Source: an uncultured Bacteroidales bacterium
GTDB taxonomy: Bacteria; Bacteroidota; Bacteroidia; Bacteroidales; UBA932
Reading direction: 5' to 3'
Assembly (NCBI GenBank): GCA_905235775.1
Contig: CAJOMY010000060.1
Coordinates: forward strand, 1-9,661
DNA: 9,661 nucleotides
Below, piece after piece: positions 1 through 6,387 of this stretch. The notes under the pieces were generated by a model, which did no database searches, was not told the origin of the DNA, and worked only from the letters and a program-made list of their open reading frames with translations. The position numbers and the translations under genes were made by a program. The stretch's first letter is position 1, and each line of letters begins with the position of its first letter.

Positions 1-76
1 TTTGGCTCAATTTGTTACGCGATTACGAAATTTGGAATTATGAAAAATAATGCCGACCTTGCGCCCGTTTATTGCC

Positions 77-106
77 TTGAGCCAGATTAAACCCTCGTTT
101 TATTTG
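77..106 (+). promoter_or_regulatory. Candidate Bacteroidota sigma-ABfr-type promoter for the susC operon
   Basis: TTG at 77-79 could be the -33 element and TTTATTTG at 99-106 the -7 element (consensus TAnnTTTG, one mismatch), with 19 nt between them. That spacing fits the known Bacteroidota primary sigma promoter. Transcription would begin near 113, giving a leader of about 44 nt before the ATG at 157. The promoter overlaps the inverted repeat at 79-110, so a protein bound to the repeat would block it. This is motif matching only; AT-rich DNA gives chance matches. Confidence 0.35.
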
Positions 107-110
107 GCTC
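79..110. repeat. 13-bp inverted repeat (operator or stem-loop)
   Basis: GAGCCAGATTAAA (79-91) pairs with TTTTATTTGGCTC (98-110) around a 6-nt loop CCCTCG. The only defects are one G-T wobble (85/104) and one T-T mismatch (88/101). The outer GAGCCA/TGGCTC arms are perfect, and a further TTGGCTC occurs at 2-8. No T-run follows on either strand, so it is a poor intrinsic terminator. It could be an operator overlapping the promoter, an RNA hairpin in a longer leader, or the end of an upstream transcript. Confidence 0.55.
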
Positions 111-156
111 GCAAAACAGGAGACAAAACAGGTTAGTATAGTTTATTGTTTAACAA

Positions 157-3100
157 ATGAATCTGCTTATGAAAAAAGCAAAACTGTTCTTCAGCGCTTT
201 ATTTGCGCTGCTTGGCGTGACACTCGCCGCACAGAATGTGCAGGTGTCCGGCGCCGTGCGGGAAAGTGCCGGAGATGTTGTGACCGGCGCAGCCGTGCAG
301 CTCAAAGGAAGCACGACCGTCTATGCGATGACGGATGCCCTCGGCAATTACCGGATCACAGTCCCGTCCAACGGCACGCTTGTAGTCAGCTGCCTCGGTT
401 ACCAGACCGTCGAGATCCCGGTCAACGGCCGCAATGTCATTAACGTGACCCTCCAGCCCGACACCGAGATGCTCGAAGAGACCATCGTCGTCGCGTACGG
501 TACGGTCCGTCGCGAGGCGAACACCGGCTCCGTTTCTTCCATACGGGGCGAAGGCCTCGCCGAGGCCCCGGTTTCTTCCGTGGACAAACTCCTCCAGGGC
601 AAGATGGCCGGTGTTCAGGTGACCGGTAATTCCGGCCAGCCGGGTGCCGCCACGGATATCCGTATCCGCGGTATTTCCTCCATCAACGCCGGCAACGACC
701 CGCTGTGGGTCATCGACGGCATCCCTGTGGAGACGGGCGACCAGTCCTACTTTATGAACACATCCAACGCGATGTCCGCCATCAACCCGAACGACATCGA
801 GTCCATCACGGTCCTGAAGGATGCCGCTGCGGCCTCCATCTACGGATCCCGTGCCGCCAACGGCGTCATCCTCGTGACCACGAAGAGCGGCAAGTCCGGC
901 AAGGCCAACTTCAACGCCCGCGTGAAGTTTGGCGCCTCCATGCTTGCAAATGACAACAACTTCCGCGTGATGACCGGCGAGGAGCTGATCAACTGGCAGC
1001 GTACCGCCATCACCAACGCCGGCTACGATCCGGACAGCAGGACGTCCCCGTACTATCGCCCGATGGACCTGCTTAAGGAAGCCAACACGGACTGGATGAA
1101 GGAGTTCACCCGCATGGGTATGCTGCAGGAGTATGAGATCAACGCTTCCGCCGGCACCGACCGCGGCCGCTTCTACACCTCCCTGGCCTACCAGAAGAAC
1201 GACGGTATCACCTACGGTACCGACTTCCAGAAGTTCACCGCCCGCGTCAACTCCGACTATCGTCTGACCAACACGCTTGAGATGGGTACCCGCGTGAACC
1301 TCGCGTACACGATGTCCAACGACACCCCGATGCAGAGCCTCTACTACAGCAACCCGTTCTTCGCGGGCCTGACGCTCCTCCCTTGGATTCCCCTCTACGA
1401 CGAGAACGGCGAGTACAATCTCAATATCCCGTCCAACTCCAATACGAACCCGCTCTACACGGCCAAATATGACGACCAGTGGGAGAAGCAGTACCGTGTG
1501 CACGGCACCGCTTATCTCCAGTGGGAGCCGGTCCGCAATCTGGTCTTCAAGACCAACAATTCCGTGGAGACGACCTTCGGTGAAGGCCGTCGCTACTGGG
1601 CCCCGGATCCGGGTGACAGCAAAGGCACTCTTCAGAGCTCCACGACGCAGTATATAACGCTCACCACCTCCAACACCGCGACCTACAACTTCGCCCTGTC
1701 CAACCACAATTTCAACGTGCTCCTGGGCCAGGAGGCGATGCGCCGCACGTTCCACTATTATTACATGTACGGCAACGTCGATGCCAACATCCCGTATCCG
1801 TCCACGATGGTGTCCGAGCAGGATCAGGTGGGTTACGACGGCGACGCCCGCACCCTGCTTTCCTTCTTCGGTCAGTTGGATTACAACTACGACAGCCGTT
1901 ACTACCTGAAGGCTTCCGTGCGTGGGGATGGTTCCTCGCTCTTCGGCGCCAAGAACCAGTGGGGTCTGTTCTGGGCGGTCGCCGGTTCATGGAACATCAC
2001 CAACGAGAACTTCATGAGAAGCACCTCTGACTGGCTCAGCCTGCTGAAACTGCGCGCCAGCTACGGCGTGAATGGCAACAACCGCATCGACCCCTACCGC
2101 GCTTACGGTGTGTATGCCCCTTCCGCTTACAACGGCGGCAACGGCACCCTCCCCAGCACCCCGGACAATGAGTCCCTCTCCTGGGAGAAGAACTACACCT
2201 GGAACGTCGGTCTCGACGCCAGTTTCTTCAACAACCGCCTGAACTTCCAGCTCGATGTCTACAACCGCAAGACCACCGACATGCTCCTCAGCAAGCAGGT
2301 CCCGCAGACTTCCGGCTTCAGCTCCAACTTCATGAACATCGGTGCCCTGTCCAACAAGGGTGTCGAGGTCCAGATCAACGGCGACATCATCCGGAATTCC
2401 GACTGGAACTGGAGCCTGGGCTTCAACCTGGCCTACAACCGGAGTGAAATCCTCGACCTCGGTGATACCGACGAGATGACCTATTCCGGCGACAGCCGTA
2501 TCAAGCACAAGGTCGGCAAGCAGTTCTATACCTTCTACCTGAAGGATTACTACGGTGTGAACCCGTCCAACGGCGAGGCCCTCTGGCGTCACCACGAGTT
2601 CGACAAGGACGGCAACATCACCAGCACGACCCTGACCAACGACTACAACAAGGCCTCCTACATCTATGCGGGATCCCCTGAGCCGAAGTTTACGGGTGGC
2701 TTCAATACAAACATCTCCTGGAAGGGCCTCAGCCTGAGCGCCTTCTTCGAGTTCAAGGCCGGCAACCAGGTCGTCCTCATCGAGAACCGTTACATCAATT
2801 CCGACGGTAGCCAGATGAGCATGAACCAGTCCGCCCGTTCCCTCAACTACTGGAAGAATCCGGGTGACACGGGCGTGTTCCCGAAACCTGTCGCCGGCAA
2901 CGCCTCCAACTCCTACGCCATGCCGAGCACCCGCTGGATGCAGGATGGCAGCTACCTCCGCATCAAAGATATTACCCTGTCTTACTCCCTCCCGGCCAAT
3001 GTGGTCAAAAAGATTGGTCTGAACGGTCTCAAGGTATATGCCAGCGCCCTCAACCTCTACACCTTCCACGATGTGGACTGGTGGGATCCTGAGCGTGGCG

Positions 3101-3171
3101 TGACCGGTATGGGATACGGCGTCTATCCGATGACCAAGTCGATTGTGGGTGGTATCGAGGTTTCTTTCTAA
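157..3171 (+). CDS. SusC/RagA-family TonB-dependent outer-membrane transporter
   Basis: A 1004-residue TonB-linked outer-membrane barrel of the SusC/RagA family, which imports glycan or peptide oligomers using TonB energy with a SusD partner as lid. In order: signal peptide (about 1-25, ending TLAAQ); carboxypeptidase-regulatory-like beta-sandwich (about 28-103, with DALGNYRITVP and VVSCLGYQTVEI); TonB-box-like segment EETIVVAYGT (107-116); plug domain (about 120-245) with RIRGISSINAGNDPLWVIDG and the SusC signature pieces IESITVLKDAAAASIYGSRA and ANGVILVTTKSG; then the beta-barrel to a terminal phenylalanine (GGIEVSF). Length is normal for the family and the frame is intact. There is no N-terminal STN domain, so no sign of direct signalling to an anti-sigma factor. 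I place the start at ATG 157 because AAC-AAA lies just before it; ATG 169 (MKKAKLFF) is an equally plausible signal-peptide start. The SusD-like gene follows after 20 nt. Family is certain; the substrate cannot be read from the sequence. Confidence 0.96.
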   Translation: MNLLMKKAKLFFSALFALLGVTLAAQNVQVSGAVRESAGDVVTGAAVQLKGSTTVYAMTDALGNYRITVPSNGTLVVSCLGYQTVEIPVNGRNVINVTLQPDTEMLEETIVVAYGTVRREANTGSVSSIRGEGLAEAPVSSVDKLLQGKMAGVQVTGNSGQPGAATDIRIRGISSINAGNDPLWVIDGIPVETGDQSYFMNTSNAMSAINPNDIESITVLKDAAAASIYGSRAANGVILVTTKSGKSGKANFNARVKFGASMLANDNNFRVMTGEELINWQRTAITNAGYDPDSRTSPYYRPMDLLKEANTDWMKEFTRMGMLQEYEINASAGTDRGRFYTSLAYQKNDGITYGTDFQKFTARVNSDYRLTNTLEMGTRVNLAYTMSNDTPMQSLYYSNPFFAGLTLLPWIPLYDENGEYNLNIPSNSNTNPLYTAKYDDQWEKQYRVHGTAYLQWEPVRNLVFKTNNSVETTFGEGRRYWAPDPGDSKGTLQSSTTQYITLTTSNTATYNFALSNHNFNVLLGQEAMRRTFHYYYMYGNVDANIPYPSTMVSEQDQVGYDGDARTLLSFFGQLDYNYDSRYYLKASVRGDGSSLFGAKNQWGLFWAVAGSWNITNENFMRSTSDWLSLLKLRASYGVNGNNRIDPYRAYGVYAPSAYNGGNGTLPSTPDNESLSWEKNYTWNVGLDASFFNNRLNFQLDVYNRKTTDMLLSKQVPQTSGFSSNFMNIGALSNKGVEVQINGDIIRNSDWNWSLGFNLAYNRSEILDLGDTDEMTYSGDSRIKHKVGKQFYTFYLKDYYGVNPSNGEALWRHHEFDKDGNITSTTLTNDYNKASYIYAGSPEPKFTGGFNTNISWKGLSLSAFFEFKAGNQVVLIENRYINSDGSQMSMNQSARSLNYWKNPGDTGVFPKPVAGNASNSYAMPSTRWMQDGSYLRIKDITLSYSLPANVVKKIGLNGLKVYASALNLYTFHDVDWWDPERGVTGMGYGVYPMTKSIVGGIEVSF

Positions 3172-3191
3172 TGAATTAATTGGAATCGAAT

Positions 3192-4691
3192 ATGAAAAAG
3201 ATTGCATATATCGCCCTGTGCGCAGCCGCCGTTCTCACTTCCGGTTGCAAGGATTTCCTGAAAGAGGAGCCTTTCCTGACCCAGAGCAACGCGCTTGCCC
3301 TGATTGACTACAATGCGCTTGACAAAGCTGTCGCCGGTGCCTACTCTCCGCTTGCGGACGGCACCTGGTACGGTGCTGACCTTGTCCTCACCTCCGAGAT
3401 GCGTGCCGACAACGCCACCATCCCGACCAGCACGAGTTTCCAGTCCGGCCGCTATCAGCCGCCGTTCTACATGACCTACAGCGCCGATGCGACAGTCGGC
3501 CTCTGGGGTTATGGCTACTATGTCATTTCCGCCGTCAACAACGTCCTCGAGGCCATCGAGGAGAAAGGTATCGACGAATACGCCAAGGATGACATCACGC
3601 CCCAGGACATCAAGAACCTGCAGGCGGAGTGCTATTTCCTCCGCGCCCTTTCGATGTTCGACATGGCGCGCACCTACGCCTATTCTCCGGCCAAGGCCGC
3701 TGCCGTGAACTTCAACGACTGCATCCCCATCGTCCTGAAGACCGACAAGACCGCCAAGGAGCAGCCGGCCCGCAATACCGTGGCCGAAGTGTACAAGCAG
3801 ATCATCGACGATCTGACCGCAGCCGAGGGGCTGATTGATGAAGGTTACACCCGCGGGGGCGTCACTGACAAGAAGGCTGCCGCTTCGCTGCCTGCCATCC
3901 AGGCGCTTCTGAGCCGTGTGTATCTCTACAACCAGAACTGGCAGGCCGCCGCCGATTATGCGACCAAGGTCATCAACAATGACGCTTACTCGCTCTGGAC
4001 GGCTGATGAGTATCCTTCCGTGTGGGGTGAGAATGTCGGCGGATCCGAGGTCATTTTCGAAGTCTACGGCAACAAGTCGAACGATTACGACGAATACTGG
4101 GAGGGTCCTTCCCACATGACGAACCCGATCGGTTATGCCGACTGCGCCGCTTCCAAGTCCCTGACGAGCCTCTTCGAGGACGGAGACGTCCGTGGCAGCC
4201 AGGGTGTCCGCGGCGAGGATGACGGCTTTGTGATGTTCTGCACCGACAAGGATGAGGCTTCCGGCGGTGAACTCTGGACGATGAAGTATTACGGCAAGGG
4301 CCTCGGCGATGCCACCTCCACCCCGGATGTGAACAACGTGATCGTCCTTCGTCTCTCCGAGATGTACCTGAACCGTGCCGAGGCGCTTGTGAACGGTGCC
4401 AATATTGCCGGTGCCACCGCCCTGGGTGACCTCAATACGATCCGCACCAACCGCAACGCCACCCCGCTGACCAGCGCCGGCGCTGCCGCCGTCGCCCTCG
4501 AGCGCCGGCTCGAACTCAACTTCGAAGGCCACTACTGGTTCGACCTGGCCCGCACCGCATCCGGTGCCGTGGCTTACAGCGATCCCCGCCGTCCGGCGGA
4601 CATCGACGCCACGTCCAAATTCTGGGCCCTTCCGATTCCGAAGCGTGAGTATGACGTGAATGAGAATCTCTCCCACAACCCCGGTTTTTAA
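3192..4691 (+). CDS. SusD/RagB-family nutrient-binding surface lipoprotein
   Basis: A 499-residue lipoprotein of the SusD/RagB family, the surface lid that captures substrate and feeds it into the SusC barrel encoded just upstream. The signal peptide ends in LTSGC with Cys19 as the lipidated residue, followed by KDFLKEEP, a charged stretch typical after the lipidated cysteine in surface-exposed Bacteroidota lipoproteins. The N-terminal half shows the alpha-helical TPR-like pattern (QAECYFLRALSMFDMAR near 144-160; YLYNQNWQAAADYATKVI near 244-261). The C-terminal half carries family hallmarks: LRLSEMYLNRAEAL (386-399), LNTIRTNRN (414-422), ERRLELNFEGHYWFDLAR (437-454), LPIPKREYDVN (480-490) and the terminal SHNPGF. 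Length is at the low end for the family. I chose ATG 3192 rather than the in-frame TTG at 3180 because it gives a standard lipoprotein signal. It is certainly co-transcribed with the susC-like gene. Confidence 0.95.
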   Translation: MKKIAYIALCAAAVLTSGCKDFLKEEPFLTQSNALALIDYNALDKAVAGAYSPLADGTWYGADLVLTSEMRADNATIPTSTSFQSGRYQPPFYMTYSADATVGLWGYGYYVISAVNNVLEAIEEKGIDEYAKDDITPQDIKNLQAECYFLRALSMFDMARTYAYSPAKAAAVNFNDCIPIVLKTDKTAKEQPARNTVAEVYKQIIDDLTAAEGLIDEGYTRGGVTDKKAAASLPAIQALLSRVYLYNQNWQAAADYATKVINNDAYSLWTADEYPSVWGENVGGSEVIFEVYGNKSNDYDEYWEGPSHMTNPIGYADCAASKSLTSLFEDGDVRGSQGVRGEDDGFVMFCTDKDEASGGELWTMKYYGKGLGDATSTPDVNNVIVLRLSEMYLNRAEALVNGANIAGATALGDLNTIRTNRNATPLTSAGAAAVALERRLELNFEGHYWFDLARTASGAVAYSDPRRPADIDATSKFWALPIPKREYDVNENLSHNPGF

Positions 4692-4708
4692 GCTAAATTG
4701 AGAAGAGT

Positions 4709-5644
4709 ATGAAAAGATTATATTCTGTTATCGCCCTGGGCCTCGGCCTTGTGATGATCGCTTCTTGCAATCTCAACAAGGAACCGAGATTCAGCGACAG
4801 TGATGCCTTCGTCGCATTTGACAAGGCGGCATTCTCCTGCAGCGAGACGGACGGCGAAATCAGCATCCCCGTCACGCTCGCTTCCCTCAACGGCAAGAGT
4901 ACGACCATCTCCTATGGTTCTGTCAACGGAACAGCCGTCGAGGGGATCAATTTCGACCTCGTAGACGGGGCCGGCACCCTGACTTTCACGCCGGATGCCC
5001 GCACCCAGTACATCAAGGTCAAGATCTATGATCCGGACGTTGAGTATGACGGAATCGAGCGTGTCGCAGGAAAGTACACGGGCGACCTTAAGTTCCAGAT
5101 CGAGTTCAAGAGCACCGGTGACGTGGCTGCCAGCATGGAGAATGCCTGCACCGTGACCATCAAGGACCTCGACCATCCGCTGACTGCGATCCTGGGCGAC
5201 TGGACTTTCACTGCGGATTGCCGCGGCTCGATGTCCAGCTGGCCTTGTGAACTGGCCAAGGATGAGAAAGATGACCATGTCGTATGGTTCTATGACCTTG
5301 TTTACCTGTCCCGCAGTGGCTGGGATGGCTGGGATATCAGCTACTATGGCGTGGTCTCCGAGGATCTCACGACCATCACCATTCCGCTCGGCCAGGAGTC
5401 TGAGTACACCTACAGCAATGGCCAGCATGTCACGCTCTTTGGCGTGGATGCAGACTTCGAGTATCTCTTCGACTCCGGCAGCATCACGGCCACCATCGAA
5501 TATGATGCCTCCGGCAACGCCGTCGGTCTGACCTTCAATCTGGATGATTCCCCTGCAGGCCCGGATTCCGGTTTGATCGCCTATATCCCGGGTGCTGGTA
5601 CGATCAACTATGTTTATGGTCCCTATACGGGCGAAAAGAACTAG
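4709..5644 (+). CDS. Calx-beta-like surface lipoprotein, third gene of the SusCD operon
   Basis: A 311-residue predicted lipoprotein; the signal peptide ends MIASC, making Cys20 the lipid site. Residues about 30-153 look like a Calx-beta-type beta-sandwich: ISIPVTLASLNGKSTTISYG, then GTAVEGINFDL (75-84), LTFTPDARTQYIKVKIYDPD (91-110) and the closing strand ACTVTIKDLDH (146-156). The motif order (pre-strand, GTA..G.DF-type loop, F.PG-like strand, I.DD-like strand) is what supports the call. Residues about 157-311 form a separate beta-rich, aromatic-rich domain (ILGDWTFTADCRG; LVYLSRSGWDGWDISYYG) that I do not recognise. It sits 17 nt after the susD-like gene, where SusE/F-type surface binding proteins usually occur, so I infer a substrate-binding role on the cell surface. 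No catalytic motif is visible. The operon terminator follows 19 nt downstream. Lipoprotein status and operon membership are firm; ligand unknown. Confidence 0.8.
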   Translation: MKRLYSVIALGLGLVMIASCNLNKEPRFSDSDAFVAFDKAAFSCSETDGEISIPVTLASLNGKSTTISYGSVNGTAVEGINFDLVDGAGTLTFTPDARTQYIKVKIYDPDVEYDGIERVAGKYTGDLKFQIEFKSTGDVAASMENACTVTIKDLDHPLTAILGDWTFTADCRGSMSSWPCELAKDEKDDHVVWFYDLVYLSRSGWDGWDISYYGVVSEDLTTITIPLGQESEYTYSNGQHVTLFGVDADFEYLFDSGSITATIEYDASGNAVGLTFNLDDSPAGPDSGLIAYIPGAGTINYVYGPYTGEKN

Positions 5645-5662
5645 AAATTACTGATTATCAAT

Positions 5663-5696
5663 ACGAAGGCGCCCAGCCAGAACCGGGCGCCTTCGT
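5663..5696 (+). terminator. Stem-loop terminator closing the SusCD operon
   Basis: ACGAAGGCGCCC (5663-5674) and GGGCGCCTTCGT (5685-5696) form a perfect 12-bp GC-rich stem with a 10-nt loop, 19 nt after the lipoprotein stop codon. The T-run after it is short (TTT then GG), so termination may be incomplete. The next gene begins only 21 nt after the stem. On the opposite strand no T-run follows, and no convergent gene is present, so it acts on the + strand. Confidence 0.85.
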
Positions 5697-5717
5697 TTGG
5701 TAAAAACGCTTTTAACG

Positions 5718-6380
5718 ATGAAAAGAGTCCTGACTGCAGCACTGATGCTGCTTTCCCTGTCCCTGCTCCGCGCTCAGGATTATTCCACGGCCTGGCCGTA
5801 TCTCTATCCGGCTTTCACGGATGGAACGGTTTTGCTTAAGGGCGGCACCAAATTCCAGCAGCCCCTCAACATCCACATCCTTCACGCCACCCTCCATTTC
5901 ATTGATGAAGGTGTCGTCAAGGAAGCGGTACTCGGGGACGTCCTGACAGTCAGTATCGGAGAAGACCGCTTCATGAACGTCGGCGGACAGATGATGAAGG
6001 TTGTCGCAGGAAGCGACAGTCGCTTCGTGGCCAAGCTTTCCCTGGGTGATTTCCAGCGACTGCTGGAGACCGGCGGCGCCTACGGCACATCTTCCGCTTC
6101 TGACGCTACCCGGAAACTGACCTCGCTCGAAATAGCCGGACGTCCGAACCAGAACCACATGGAGTTGTGGGAAAATCGCCATGGCGGCGACCGGGTCAAC
6201 CTGGTGGAAAAATACTATCTCGTCACGCCCGGCCATATCTACGAAGCCTCGCGCCGCGGTTTCGAGGCTGCGTTGGACAACGAGCGGAGAACCGCCTTCA
6301 AGCAGTGGAGCAAAAACCACAAAATTAAATGGAACGATCCCGAGAGCCTGTTGACGCTCCTGGATTTCCTGGACCAATAA
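5718..6380 (+). CDS. Secreted protein of unknown function, first gene of the protease cluster
   Basis: A 220-residue protein with a clear signal peptide (MKRVLTAALMLLSLSLLRAQ, cut near residue 18-20) and no lipobox, so probably periplasmic or secreted. The first two thirds look beta-rich: WPYLYPAFTDGTVLLKGG (26-43), LNIHILHATLHFID (50-63), VLTVSIGEDRFMNVGGQMMK (75-94). A central segment GAYGTSSASDATRKLTSLE (120-138) precedes a helical, charged C-terminal tail (about 171-218: AFKQWSKNHKIKWNDPESLL). The style resembles conserved Bacteroidota hypothetical proteins, but I cannot attach a named domain. No catalytic motif or transmembrane segment is visible after the signal peptide. ATG 5718 is chosen over the in-frame TTG at 5697 because it begins the signal peptide and the TTG lies against the terminator stem. 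The protease gene follows after 7 nt, implying co-transcription and perhaps a shared role as chaperone, inhibitor or envelope partner; that role is inference. Confidence 0.8.
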   Translation: MKRVLTAALMLLSLSLLRAQDYSTAWPYLYPAFTDGTVLLKGGTKFQQPLNIHILHATLHFIDEGVVKEAVLGDVLTVSIGEDRFMNVGGQMMKVVAGSDSRFVAKLSLGDFQRLLETGGAYGTSSASDATRKLTSLEIAGRPNQNHMELWENRHGGDRVNLVEKYYLVTPGHIYEASRRGFEAALDNERRTAFKQWSKNHKIKWNDPESLLTLLDFLDQ

Positions 6381-6387
6381 ACGAAAT

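Larger units (their letters stand above)
1..156 (+). promoter_or_regulatory. AT-rich leader region upstream of the susC-like gene
   Basis: Non-coding DNA before the transporter gene, markedly more AT-rich than the coding regions. It contains an inverted repeat (79-110), a tandem 9-bp direct repeat CAAAACAGG (112-120 and 124-132), and the octamer TTTGGCTC twice (1-8 and 103-110). A second weak promoter-like pair lies at its start: TTTG at 1-4 and GAAATTTG at 27-34, separated by 22 nt, matching the Bacteroidota -7 consensus TAnnTTTG at five of six fixed bases. A 16-codon ORF at 40-90 is possible but unsupported. No tRNA, riboswitch or protein-coding gene is recognisable. Confidence 0.5.

Noticed and set aside
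79..110. Intrinsic terminator of an unseen upstream gene
   Set aside because: The stem is good, but it is followed by GCAAAACAGG rather than a T-run, and no coding sequence ends in the 78 bases before it. An operator or leader hairpin is at least as likely, so I listed it as an inverted repeat.
705..953. Short + strand ORFs inside the large genes (also 1469-1657, 3487-3708, 3629-3838, 3916-4119, 5247-5531, 6533-6751, 7028-7351, 7862-8260, 9352-9534)
   Set aside because: They are out-of-frame shadows with arginine-, proline- and serine-rich translations and no independent start context; the overlapping genes have strong domain evidence.
199..1755. Long minus-strand ORFs (518 aa here; likewise 1987-3207, 3168-4676, 4718-5428, 5712-6398, 6529-7935, 8173-9084 and 9066-9557)
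   Set aside because: Each is codon-aligned with the real + strand gene opposite. The sense genes hardly use TTA, CTA or TCA, which are the reverse complements of stop codons, so antisense frames stay open automatically. Their translations are low-complexity (rich in V, G, H, R, D) and show no domain or signal peptide.
3180..3191. TTG 3180 as the start of the susD-like gene
   Set aside because: It adds only MESN before a standard lipoprotein signal that starts at ATG 3192, and lies very close to the transporter stop codon.
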